Origin: an uncultured Pedobacter sp.
GTDB taxonomy: Bacteria > Bacteroidota > Bacteroidia > Sphingobacteriales > Sphingobacteriaceae
Reading direction: 5' to 3'
Assembly: GCF_946479715.1 (NCBI RefSeq)
Contig: NZ_CAMLHF010000123.1
Location: forward strand, 1 to 16,477
Length of the DNA stretch: 16,477 nt
The notes below the pieces were generated by a model. The model was not told the DNA's origin. It worked only from the letters and a program-made list of their open reading frames with translations, and searched no databases. A program made the translations under genes and the position numbers. Positions within the stretch are counted from its first letter, which is position 1, and every line of letters starts with the position of its first letter. Of this stretch, positions 1 to 7,536 are shown piece by piece.

Positions 1-3000
1 CTGAAGATTCTTCATCCGTAAATAAGCAACATTCTGCAGGTATTTAGTTTGCGCTACGCCCAGTTCTCTGTTGGTGTTGCTGGAAGCTGCACGCGACATC
101 GTTCTTGGGAAATAAGCATTTGTGTTTTCAGGTGTCCACATATTGCCTACATGAAAAGTAGGAATGTTGTTGTATGGCCTGTTGTACTGACCCCAGAACA
201 TTTCCGTTTCTGTACTCGGGTACCATTGCTGCTTACCAACACCCTGGAAAAATGTAGAGAAAAAGAAGTTGTTCCAGTCGGCACCAAGGCTTATGCTATA
301 CAAATATCTTGGAGCAGAATTCCCTATAATTCTTCTATCGCCCGGTTTATCTACAGTATTGTCTCCAATATTCACAAAACCATCACCATTTGTATCTTTC
401 AGTTTGATATCGCCTGGGTACCAGATGTTGGTTGGCGAGGCGCGCATTTGCGGGCTTTGCTTGGCATGTGCATCAATATCAGCCTGATCTATAAAGAAAC
501 CTTCTGTTTCATAACCCCAGATCTCTCCTATTGTCTGGCCTTCGTAATACTCTTTACCGGTCCCGTTATTACCTACATCCGTCAGCAATTTAGTAGGGTT
601 GTTGTACTTATCAATCTTCGATTTGCTATCAGATAGGGTTAAACGAACATTATATTTAAAAGGTTTATCTGCATTACCAATCCTGTCGTTCCATGATATT
701 GAGGCTTCCCATCCTCTGGTTGTTAAATCTGCATAGTTTCCTTTTGGCACAGTATTTCCAAAAACAGCAGGTGCTGTTAAACCAACGGTAAACATATCAG
801 TAGTTTTCCGCACATAGGCATCACCACTAAATGTCAAACGGTTAGATAACATTGCCAGATCCAAGCCAAAATTGGTAGTGGTAGATGTTTCCCAGGTAAT
901 CTGGTCTGGAAGCACACCAGGTTGCTTAGTGGTTTGAGGCCTTACACCCCCTAGTACTAATGGTGATTGAGTGATTTTAAATATCTCTTGAAATTCGTAC
1001 GAATTGATATTTCCATTGCCTAATGAGCCATAAGATGCACGTACTTTCAAATCTGAGATGATCTTATCTGAAACATTCCAAAAAGACTCTTTATTAACTC
1101 TCCATCCCGCTGAAATTGAAGGGAAGAATCCATAACGCTGGCCGGAAGGGAATTTAGAAGAACCATCATAGCGTGCGTTTACCTCTATCAGGTAACGATC
1201 TTTAAAGGAATAATTCAATCGTGAAAAGCCACCTAAGATTGCCCATTGCTCATAACCACCACCTGTGGTAATTGCCTGTCCTAGTGCCAGGTTAAAATCG
1301 GTAGCATCTTCAAAAATGATCCCGTTTCGCTGTGTAGATAATGCTTTGAAAGTAGATTCTTCATAGTTATATCCGGCCATTAACTTTAAATAATGGTCAT
1401 CGCCGAACTTGTCTTCAAACTCACCATAGATATTTGCAGCCAGGTATTGTGTTTCTCTTCTATCAAACAAAAGGTCATTGGTAGTAGTACCAACATAAGA
1501 AGTAATACCTTTTATATTACTGTAAGGTACCTGAACACGTTTTTGATTAATACCATTATTGGTATTACGGAAGGTAAAATCAGCATTAACCCTAAATTTA
1601 TTATTAAAGAAATTGGATCTCAATCCGGTGATATTCCTAAAAACCTGTCTTTTCGTATCAATACCGTTCTTTCCATAATAGAAATCTCCTACGGTATATA
1701 CAGCAGTAAAGGTCATTGAACCATCGGGATTAAACATCGGCATAGTCGGGTGACCTTCATCCGCAATGTTCCTCCAGATTCCTCCACCTTCTCCTACGTT
1801 GATGGGATTGTGGTAATTCATTACTGAGTAGTCGGCATTGTTTTCTATGGTTAGCCACGGAAATACCTGTACAGATCCCTTCGCACGGATGTTTTTCATG
1901 TTGTAGTCATCAGAGTTATACTTGAAAAGTCCATCCTGCCCTAAAAAACGACCTGAAACCAGGAAGGAAGTTTTATCACTACTCCCACTGATGGACAAAT
2001 TGTTTTCTGTAGCCACTGTATTTTTTTTGTACAATTGGCCGTACCAATCTGTATTTCCGTAATAAGTATACTCACCTGTTGTTGGATTCACCTCTACTTC
2101 ATTGTAAGGTTGTCCCGATTCAGCTCTTCTTTTAAACTCGTCTAAGTAAGCCTGAGAAAATTTCTGGGTTTTATTAACGTTCTGAGGAAAAGAGCCATCT
2201 CCGTTTACAAATGCTTCGGCAAACATTTTTGCCCAGGTGTATCCATCGGTTACAAAGTCTGGAGTTTGCAAAGGGTTCTTTAAAGCATAGTTACTAGAGA
2301 AATTCACTGTTGTTCTGCCTTTTTCGGGTCTCTTGGTAGTGATAAGCACAACACCAAATGCGCCTCTGGCACCGTAAATTGCTGCTGAGGCAGCATCCTT
2401 TAGAATAGACACCGTTTCTACATCATTTGGATTCAGCAAACTTGGATCGCCTTCAAAACCATCAATCAGGATCAATGCACTTCCGCCCTGCCCAATAGAA
2501 GTAGTTCCCCTTATGTTATAGCTGGGTGACTGCGTTGGCTTTCCGTCCATCATTTTGATGTTCAGATTGGGTAGCAGCCCCTGAAGCCCTTGAGTAAGGT
2601 TAGGCACAGGTCTGTTCTCTAATGATTTGGAAGAGATCTGATCAACAGCTCCTGTCAGGTTTTCTCTTTTCTGTGTACCATACCCCACTACCAATACCTC
2701 ATTTAAAGTGCCTGTTTGCGCAGTAAGTGAAACATTTAGTGTTGTTGTTTCTCCAGGTTTTACCACAACCCTGCTCTGTGTAGATGAGCCGTAAGACACA
2801 AAACTAACTACAAGTGTGTAAACACCCGGTGCAACATTAATACTATAAGTACCATCAACCTTACTCTGCACTCCTGTATTTAGTTCTAGAATTTTAATGC
2901 TGGCCCCAGGGAGTGGGTCGCCCTTTTCGTCAACAATCTTACCGGTAATCTTACCGGGATCTTCATTTTTAATTAAGGTGATGGTTCCTTTCACCTCTTC

Positions 3001-3321
3001 GCGGAAAGTAAGACCCGTTTCGTCAAAAATAGACTTTAAAATTTCTTCTATTTTTTCGTTACTAAAATCCTTCTCCTGGGTTCTGAATCTTTTAAGTTTT
3101 AGGTATGCCGGGTCGTAGGCAAAATCGACTCCGCTTTTCATTTGTAGTTTTTCTATCGCAATAAGCAGATTTTCATTTTTAAAGGTAATATTGACTCTTT
3201 TATTTAAAACCTGGCCACTGGAATTGTCTGCAAATAATATTTGCGTACTGGCGATTATAAAGGCGTAGATAAGCAGTGTATAACGCATAATCTTCTGCAA
3301 AAGCAGTAAATGTTTTTTCAT
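1..3321 (-). CDS. SusC/RagA-family TonB-dependent outer-membrane receptor with STN signalling domain (partial, C-terminus beyond window)
   Basis: This gene runs off the left edge of the window; 1107 codons are visible from the ATG at 3321. The product imports glycan or oligosaccharide across the outer membrane, normally with a SusD lipoprotein encoded downstream (outside the window). Visible in order: a hydrophobic signal peptide (about residues 1-31), an STN (secretin/TonB short N-terminal) domain (about 45-115), a carboxypeptidase-regulatory-like beta domain (about 124-200), a TonB-box-like LNEVLVVGYGTQ (206-217), and a plug domain with RGTTSIGQGGSALILIDG (271-288) and the family hallmark ILKDAASAAIYGARG (306-320). 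The rest is beta-barrel. The STN domain marks it as a transducer working with the FecR and sigma genes upstream on the same strand. M1 gives a good signal peptide; M12 (3288) is an alternative start. No Shine-Dalgarno is seen. Substrate is not readable from sequence; the nearby GH140-like enzyme suggests a plant-type glycan (inference). Confidence 0.96.
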   Translation of the reverse strand, partial: MKKHLLLLQKIMRYTLLIYAFIIASTQILFADNSSGQVLNKRVNITFKNENLLIAIEKLQMKSGVDFAYDPAYLKLKRFRTQEKDFSNEKIEEILKSIFDETGLTFREEVKGTITLIKNEDPGKITGKIVDEKGDPLPGASIKILELNTGVQSKVDGTYSINVAPGVYTLVVSFVSYGSSTQSRVVVKPGETTTLNVSLTAQTGTLNEVLVVGYGTQKRENLTGAVDQISSKSLENRPVPNLTQGLQGLLPNLNIKMMDGKPTQSPSYNIRGTTSIGQGGSALILIDGFEGDPSLLNPNDVETVSILKDAASAAIYGARGAFGVVLITTKRPEKGRTTVNFSSNYALKNPLQTPDFVTDGYTWAKMFAEAFVNGDGSFPQNVNKTQKFSQAYLDEFKRRAESGQPYNEVEVNPTTGEYTYYGNTDWYGQLYKKNTVATENNLSISGSSDKTSFLVSGRFLGQDGLFKYNSDDYNMKNIRAKGSVQVFPWLTIENNADYSVMNYHNPINVGEGGGIWRNIADEGHPTMPMFNPDGSMTFTAVYTVGDFYYGKNGIDTKRQVFRNITGLRSNFFNNKFRVNADFTFRNTNNGINQKRVQVPYSNIKGITSYVGTTTNDLLFDRRETQYLAANIYGEFEDKFGDDHYLKLMAGYNYEESTFKALSTQRNGIIFEDATDFNLALGQAITTGGGYEQWAILGGFSRLNYSFKDRYLIEVNARYDGSSKFPSGQRYGFFPSISAGWRVNKESFWNVSDKIISDLKVRASYGSLGNGNINSYEFQEIFKITQSPLVLGGVRPQTTKQPGVLPDQITWETSTTTNFGLDLAMLSNRLTFSGDAYVRKTTDMFTVGLTAPAVFGNTVPKGNYADLTTRGWEASISWNDRIGNADKPFKYNVRLTLSDSKSKIDKYNNPTKLLTDVGNNGTGKEYYEGQTIGEIWGYETEGFFIDQADIDAHAKQSPQMRASPTNIWYPGDIKLKDTNGDGFVNIGDNTVDKPGDRRIIGNSAPRYLYSISLGADWNNFFFSTFFQGVGKQQWYPSTETEMFWGQYNRPYNNIPTFHVGNMWTPENTNAYFPRTMSRAASSNTNRELGVAQTKYLQNVAYLRMKNLQ

Positions 3322-3333
3322 ATATTTGTTATT

Positions 3334-3434
3334 TTATTGATAAATAAGATTCTACAAGATCCAACAGGTAGAGGGTCTCAAACTACTGCCTGTTGAATTT
3401 ATCAATCCGGATCTGCTTCAGATCCGGTTTTTTT
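3334..3434 (+). ncRNA. Candidate cis-antisense small RNA opposite the susC leader
   Basis: This is inferred, not proven. The 117-bp gap between fecR and susC (both minus strand) holds plus-strand signals that fit a short transcript of about 100 nt. There is a Bacteroidota-type -7 motif TATATTTG (3321-3328) and a Rho-independent terminator at 3407-3434. Between them two nested stems can form: ATTGATAAAT (3336-3345) with ATTTATCAAT (3397-3406), and CAACAGG (3362-3368) with CCTGTTG (3389-3395). No clear -33 TTTG is seen about 20 bp upstream of the -7. Bacteroides PULs are known to carry DonS-type antisense RNAs at this position relative to susC, and this arrangement resembles them. The alternative is that the stems act as structure in the susC mRNA leader on the minus strand. 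Confidence 0.35.
3407..3434 (+). terminator. Rho-independent terminator pointing against fecR/susC
   Basis: A perfect 9-bp stem, CCGGATCTG (3407-3415) and CAGATCCGG (3419-3427), closes a 3-nt loop and is followed on the plus strand by seven T (3428-3434), a G and five more T. On the minus strand the seven bases become an A-run before the hairpin and no U-run follows it, so it reads as a plus-strand terminator. No plus-strand protein gene lies upstream, and the T-run reaches the fecR stop codon on the other strand. Confidence 0.7.
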
Positions 3435-3438
3435 GTTT

Positions 3439-4434
3439 TTAGTATATCACTATTTCATTTCCTATCCTCCTATATTTATTTTGATGTACTGAACAAATTA
3501 TTTTCATAGTCTGATCAAGTGAATGAGCAGATCGTATTTGTATATTATATAAGTAGCTGGATGTAGCCGTTCTGCTACCTTTTAGAGTTATCCCATAATT
3601 AATTTTCATAACCTTTGCCAACTCAGTAAATGAAGCATGATCTAAGTCTGTTACCTGTTCAAACCATGAACTATGCTCACGCGTAGCAAAATCACCTGTT
3701 TTCCACTTACTTGTTTTCGAATTATAGCGTAAACGTTTGCCAGGAAGTAAATTATCAAACACCATTTTACTATCGCTCACTTCCACTTTTCCTTCACTAA
3801 CGCTTACCTCGGTTATGGCTTTCGGTTGCGTACTCACGGCGAACTTAGTACCCAGTACACGTGTTTTAATTTGTTTGGTATAAACCACAAACGGGTGTTT
3901 AGGGTCCTTAGTAACTTCAAAAAAAGCTTCTCCCTCATCTAAAAAAATTGATCTATCGGAATAAACTGGCTCACCTGAAGAATTCAAAACATATTTAGCC
4001 GGTATCCGCAGCTTTGTTTTGGGGTTCATTTGAATGACAGACTGATCTGCCAGAATAATCTTTTTGTATTCTCCGTTTTTAGTCTCTATTACACTAAATA
4101 CTTCGTTTTCTACCGCTTTTTTAAAATCATTTGATGGCTTTAAGAATTTTCTACCAAAAAAGAGAGCGGGTATAATTAAAGCCAGTATTGCAGCGTACTT
4201 ATAGTAATGTTTAAATAATGATACTTTCGTATTTGAAAAATTATCCCTCTTAGCTAAAATAGCATTTTCCATTTCAGCTTTAATCGCTTCTTCCTTACCA
4301 GATTCAGAAAATTCGGACATAGCGATTTCATCATCGTATGAAGCATACCAATTCTCGACGATTTGTTTTTCATCGTCACTTGCCATTCCGTTGACATAAC
4401 GCTCTAGTATTTTTTTAAACTGTTCTGATTCCAA
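3439..4434 (-). CDS. FecR-family anti-sigma factor
   Basis: A 331-residue inner-membrane anti-sigma factor that holds the cognate ECF sigma factor until the outer-membrane receptor signals. The N-terminal about 75 residues are cytoplasmic and include an ERYVNG...E..IVENWY segment typical of Bacteroidota FecR proteins. One membrane segment is at about 78-97 (YYKYAAILALIIPALFFG). The periplasmic FecR domain spans about 111-220, with GEYKKIILADQS (121-132), the segment RSIFLDEGEAFFEV (161-174), the TRVLGTKFAV segment (191-200) and VSEGKVEVS (212-220). The C-terminal region from about 262 matches the DUF4974 (STN-like) domain found in this subfamily. Length is normal for the family. It lies 68 bp downstream of the sigma gene and 117 bp upstream of the susC-like gene, the usual order of a sigma/FecR/transducer set. 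The start at 4434 gives a complete N-terminal domain. The family call is firm; the pairing is inferred from position. Confidence 0.94.
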   Translation of the reverse strand: MESEQFKKILERYVNGMASDDEKQIVENWYASYDDEIAMSEFSESGKEEAIKAEMENAILAKRDNFSNTKVSLFKHYYKYAAILALIIPALFFGRKFLKPSNDFKKAVENEVFSVIETKNGEYKKIILADQSVIQMNPKTKLRIPAKYVLNSSGEPVYSDRSIFLDEGEAFFEVTKDPKHPFVVYTKQIKTRVLGTKFAVSTQPKAITEVSVSEGKVEVSDSKMVFDNLLPGKRLRYNSKTSKWKTGDFATREHSSWFEQVTDLDHASFTELAKVMKINYGITLKGSRTATSSYLYNIQIRSAHSLDQTMKIICSVHQNKYRRIGNEIVIY

Positions 4435-4502
4435 ACTTCTGCCTCTTTCTTATAAGTAACTTCAAACACTCGAATCTACTTTGAGAAATTGTTAAGTTTG
4501 TA

Positions 4503-5075
4503 TTAATTAATCAGTCGCTCGGGGAATTTTTCACTTAACCTCTTCCTGATCCTTCTCATGGCTTCACAAATATGATTTGAAACCGTCTGCTCAGCAAGGT
4601 TTAGTTTTTCTGCTATTTCAGATGTAGAATGATGGGCATGTTTAAGCAGGTATGCGTGGCGCATTTTTTCAGGAAAACCTTTTATTTCTACCTCTATAAG
4701 CTTTTCCAGATCCAGATAGTCTGATAGTTCATTAATAGAAACTGATGCATCTTCAAACTTTCTTAAAGTATGATCAAAAACACGTTCTTCTATTTTTTCT
4801 GATCTGAAATAATTGAGCACCTGGAATTTTGCAGCCCCCATTAAAAATTGTTCAAGGCTGGTATTAATTATGATCGTTTCTTTTCGCTCCCAAATATTGA
4901 TAAAAACATTCTGGACAATATCTTTCGCGGCTTCCTCATCTTTAATACGGGTTAATATATGGACATACAGCTTCTTCCAATACATCTCATATAAGAGATC
5001 GTAAGCTGCTGTATCGCCCAACTTAAGTTGTCGAACTATTTCCTCGTCTTTTCTTCCAACTTGAAGCATATTCAA
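4503..5075 (-). CDS. ECF (extracytoplasmic function) RNA polymerase sigma factor, FecI-like
   Basis: A 190-residue sigma-70-family protein of ECF size with only regions 2 and 4. Region 2 lies at about 24-94, with the core-binding helix DIVQNVFINIW (52-62). Region 4 lies at about 132-182, with a helix-turn-helix in EIAEKLNLAEQTVSNHI (153-169) that should read the -35 element. It is the first gene of the minus-strand sigma-fecR-susC set and probably directs transcription of the susC-like receptor gene. A second in-frame ATG two codons in (MNM) is an alternative start. The gene is divergent from the GH140-like gene across 110 bp that contain a 9-bp inverted repeat. Its promoter preference cannot be read from the window. 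Confidence 0.95.
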   Translation of the reverse strand: MNMLQVGRKDEEIVRQLKLGDTAAYDLLYEMYWKKLYVHILTRIKDEEAAKDIVQNVFINIWERKETIIINTSLEQFLMGAAKFQVLNYFRSEKIEERVFDHTLRKFEDASVSINELSDYLDLEKLIEVEIKGFPEKMRHAYLLKHAHHSTSEIAEKLNLAEQTVSNHICEAMRRIRKRLSEKFPERLIN

Positions 5076-5088
5076 AAGTAGAGTTCCA

Positions 5089-5161
5089 ATATGAACAGGA
5101 TGTTAACTCTTATTATTTGGTTATATTTAGTTAATTAAATATATGCAAAAGTTGTTCATAT
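5089..5161. repeat. Widely spaced 9-bp inverted repeat in the sigma/GH140 divergent promoter region
   Basis: ATATGAACA (5089-5097) and its exact reverse complement TGTTCATAT (5153-5161) bracket 55 bp of AT-rich DNA between two divergent genes. That position would suit a regulator acting on both promoters, perhaps by looping, but no regulator is identified. Within the spacer, TTTG (5116-5119) lies 20 bp before TATATG (5140-5145), a partial fit to a plus-strand promoter for the hydrolase gene. Chance cannot be excluded in such AT-rich sequence. Confidence 0.4.
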
Positions 5162-5185
5162 GATTACAATAACTCGATTAAATAT

Positions 5186-6583
5186 ATGGAGATGAAAAAA
5201 ATATACCGGCCTTTCTTATTATTACTCATTTTAATGAATATTTCAGCCGGTTATAGTCAAAAAATAAATCGAAAAAATGTAAAAATGCAGCAATTGCGTG
5301 TATCAGATAACCACAGATTCCTTGTGTATGCTGATGGAAAGCCTTTTTTCTACCTTGGAGATACTGCCTGGGAGTTATTACACAGATTAACCCTTAAAGA
5401 CGCAGAGATCTATATGGATAACCGCAAATCCAAAGGATTTACAGTACTTCAAACGGTAATATTGGCCGAGCTGGATGGCATAAATGAGCCCAATGCAATG
5501 GGACATAAACCCATGGAAAACAACAACGTTTCTGAACTTAATGAAGACTATTTTAAGGATATTGATGCGTTTGTTCAATTGGCTGCCCGTAAAAATCTAT
5601 ACATGGGGTTGTTACCGCTATGGGGTGATAAAGTTTTTAAAAGCACCTGGGGAAAAGGTCCAGAAATTTTTAACGCTCAAAATGCAAAGGAATATGGAAA
5701 GTTTCTTGGAAACAGATATAAGAACCAACCTAACATTATATGGATATTGGGTGGCGACCGCAATCCTCGGGGTGAAAAAGATGTGGCCATTTGGCGCGCT
5801 TTAGCTGAAGGCATTGCCGAAGGTGCCGGAGGTAATGATAAAGTGTTAATGACTTTTCATCCACAACCAAAAGAAAATGGCGGTTCATCAACCTGGTTTC
5901 ATAATGATGAGTGGCTGGATTTTAATATGCTCCAAACCGGACATTGCAGAGATGGAAGTAATTATGATAAGATCTCTTATGATTACAATTTAAAGCCAAC
6001 AAAACCAGTGGTTGATGGGGAACCACTCTACGAAGATCACCCGGTATGTTTTGACGCGAAAAAGAACGGATTCTCAACTGCAGACGACATTCGAAAATTA
6101 GCATACTGGCAGGTATTTGCCGGTGCACTTGGACATACTTATGGCTGCCACGACATATGGCAGTTCTATGCTCCCGGTCGCGAGCCAATCAATTTAGCCA
6201 GGCATTACTGGAAAGAGGCAATGGATTTGCCAGGCTCACAACAAATGGGTTATGTAAAAAAACTAATCCAGTCGCAATCAATGCTCGACCGCATTCCCGA
6301 TCAGGGTTTAATTTTAGGAGATAATCCTAAGGATGGAGCACATTGTAGTGCTACCCGGGCAAATGATGGGCATTATGCTTTCATTTACACTCCTACCGGG
6401 CGCAAATTGACTGTCAACACAACTCATCTCAAAGGCAACCGATTCTTTAAAGCCACGTGGTTTAACCCTAGAAATGGCGCATTTAGCTCTGCTTTTAAAA
6501 TAGACAAAAAGCCTCAGCTTACTTTTACACCTCCAACTAGCGGAAATGCATTGGATTGGGTACTTATACTGGAAACTGGTTAA
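5186..6583 (+). CDS. Secreted GH140-like glycoside hydrolase (DUF4038, apiosidase-type)
   Basis: A 465-residue exported enzyme with a signal peptide (about 1-25, ending near AGYSQ), then a (beta/alpha)8-type DUF4038 domain (about 36-365) and a small C-terminal beta domain (about 375-465, resembling the 'putative collagen-binding' domain usually paired with DUF4038). Family features include FLVYADGKPFFYLGDTAWELLHRL (45-68 region), IIWILGGDRNP (184-194) and PVVDGEPLYE (274-283). By analogy with characterised GH140 enzymes such as the Bacteroides apiosidase BT1012, D191 and E279 are the likely catalytic pair; this is inferred from spacing and motif. GH140 apiosidase cleaves apiose linkages in rhamnogalacturonan-II; whether this protein has that substrate is unknown. 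An ATG at 5192 (MKKIYRPF) gives a slightly more typical signal peptide than 5186. The gene is divergent from the sigma/fecR/susC set, so it probably belongs to the same PUL. Confidence 0.88.
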   Translation: MEMKKIYRPFLLLLILMNISAGYSQKINRKNVKMQQLRVSDNHRFLVYADGKPFFYLGDTAWELLHRLTLKDAEIYMDNRKSKGFTVLQTVILAELDGINEPNAMGHKPMENNNVSELNEDYFKDIDAFVQLAARKNLYMGLLPLWGDKVFKSTWGKGPEIFNAQNAKEYGKFLGNRYKNQPNIIWILGGDRNPRGEKDVAIWRALAEGIAEGAGGNDKVLMTFHPQPKENGGSSTWFHNDEWLDFNMLQTGHCRDGSNYDKISYDYNLKPTKPVVDGEPLYEDHPVCFDAKKNGFSTADDIRKLAYWQVFAGALGHTYGCHDIWQFYAPGREPINLARHYWKEAMDLPGSQQMGYVKKLIQSQSMLDRIPDQGLILGDNPKDGAHCSATRANDGHYAFIYTPTGRKLTVNTTHLKGNRFFKATWFNPRNGAFSSAFKIDKKPQLTFTPPTSGNALDWVLILETG

Positions 6584-6587
6584 TATC

Positions 6588-6610
6588 AACCATTAGTACT
6601 GCTAATGGTT
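6588..6610. terminator. Hairpin between convergent genes, likely bidirectional terminator
   Basis: AACCATTAG (6588-6596) and CTAATGGTT (6602-6610) form a perfect 9-bp stem with a 5-nt loop, 4 bp after the GH140-like stop codon and overlapping the stop codon of the Crp/Fnr gene on the other strand. Neither side has a strong T-run, so it is a weak terminator at best. Confidence 0.45.
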
Positions 6611-7309
6611 AACGCCAATGATCTCTGAAAGCCGCTTTTCATTTAATACGCGAATGTTTCTACCAGAGACCTCTATAATCTTTTCTTTAGTAAGATCATT
6701 ACTTACTTTAAATAAGGTTTCATATGTTGTTCCCGCATACGACGCAATATCTTGTCTGCTTAGTCCTAGTGCGATAAAACCATTCTCATCAACCCCAAAC
6801 TTATGTAGCAGGGCCAGAATAGATTGCGCTATCCTCGCTTTAACCGACATATGTGCCAGATCACGCATTGCTCTATGAGAGTCTTGCAATTCATTTGCAA
6901 AAAACTGCATTAACTTATAGGTTAATTCAGTATTTACCTTTAACGTGGTTTCAAAGAAATCTCTTTCCAGATAACATACTACCGTATTTTCTAGTGCAGT
7001 AGCCGAAACCGGATATAACGGTTTTTTCCCCAGACCCAAATGACCGATGATATCTTCCGGGCCGGCAAAACGAATAATCAATTCCTTCTCCTTATCCCAT
7101 CTTTTATGAACCTTAACAGTTCCACTGTACACAAAGTAAATCCCACTTACCGGATCGCCTTCTTTGAAGATCACCTCGCCTTTTTTTACTTCAAAGTTCT
7201 TTTTTTGAACTTCAAGCGCAGGTAACCATTCAGGCAAACATAATTTACACAGAAAGCAACTTTTAAGATCACAAACGTTACGAGATTCCTTCATTCTTTT
7301 AACTGGCAT
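6602..7309 (-). CDS. Crp/Fnr-family transcription regulator with FNR-like cysteine set
   Basis: A 235-residue regulator. An N-terminal Cys-rich segment is followed by a cyclic-nucleotide-binding-type beta-roll (about 35-120), a dimerisation helix (about 122-153) and a C-terminal winged helix-turn-helix (about 154-225; recognition region SRQDIASYAGTTYETLFKV, 184-202). Cysteines at 13, 18, 21 and 24, plus C112 in ALENTVVCYLE, match the layout of oxygen-sensing FNR, where three N-terminal cysteines and C122 (in ALETSMVCEIP) hold a [4Fe-4S] cluster. Spacing at the N-terminus differs from E. coli FNR. In the recognition helix the FNR Glu is kept (E197), but the next contact positions are F200 and K201 instead of Ser and Arg, so the preferred site may differ. 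It is divergent from the ClC gene and near the nitrate genes, suggesting control of these. M6 (7294) is an alternative start that keeps all five cysteines. Confidence 0.92.
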   Translation of the reverse strand: MPVKRMKESRNVCDLKSCFLCKLCLPEWLPALEVQKKNFEVKKGEVIFKEGDPVSGIYFVYSGTVKVHKRWDKEKELIIRFAGPEDIIGHLGLGKKPLYPVSATALENTVVCYLERDFFETTLKVNTELTYKLMQFFANELQDSHRAMRDLAHMSVKARIAQSILALLHKFGVDENGFIALGLSRQDIASYAGTTYETLFKVSNDLTKEKIIEVSGRNIRVLNEKRLSEIIGVNH

Positions 7310-7376
7310 TTGATATGCAATAATACTATATAAATATCAGAAAAGAAGAATAAAGGAATCAAAACCAAAAGAGAAA

Positions 7377-7394
7377 ATATTGTATAAGCAATAT
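7377..7394. promoter_or_regulatory. Candidate Crp/Fnr-type operator, copy 1
   Basis: ATATTG-N6-CAATAT is a perfect dyad with the half-site geometry of Crp-family sites (5-6 bp half-sites around a 6-bp spacer). With flanks it reads AAATATTG-N6-CAATATAAAT, shared almost exactly with a second copy centred 52 bp away. It lies between the divergent Crp/Fnr and ClC genes, so the neighbouring regulator is the obvious candidate; binding is not shown. Confidence 0.5.
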
Positions 7395-7428
7395 AAATAT
7401 GTTTAAAAAACAAATTTATATTAAGTAA

Positions 7429-7446
7429 ATATTGCAAAAACAACAT
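7429..7446. promoter_or_regulatory. Candidate Crp/Fnr-type operator, copy 2
   Basis: ATATTG-N6-CAACAT, with flanks AAATATTG and CAACATAAAT, differs from copy 1 by one base outside the spacer. Its centre is about 39.5 bp before the first base of the -7 motif upstream of the ClC gene, a position suited to activation. The 52-bp distance between copies is about five helical turns, so both would face the same side of the DNA. Confidence 0.5.
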
Positions 7447-7476
7447 AAATGACTTCCAAAGAATATAAAATAACCT

Positions 7477-7484
7477 TACCTTTG
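7477..7484 (+). promoter_or_regulatory. Candidate -7 element for the ClC gene
   Basis: TACCTTTG fits the Bacteroidota TAnnTTTG -7 consensus exactly and lies 52 bp before the ClC start codon. No TTTG is found at the -33 position, as would be expected of an activator-dependent promoter served by the operator copies upstream. Confidence 0.5.
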
Positions 7485-7536
7485 TGCCCGTAAATAAATC
7501 ACTTACATTTTACACTAAAAAAATTCATCAACTAAA

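Noticed and set aside
49..636. Open frame of 195 codons on the plus strand near the left edge, and other plus-strand frames to 3118
   Set aside because: They lie wholly inside the susC-like coding sequence on the opposite strand, have no recognisable domain, and the minus-strand frame carries clear SusC motifs throughout.
3336..3406. Invertible promoter upstream of susC, as in some Bacteroides
   Set aside because: The inverted repeats are 10 bp and 7 bp, nested rather than flanking a promoter-sized segment, and no site-specific recombinase gene is nearby.
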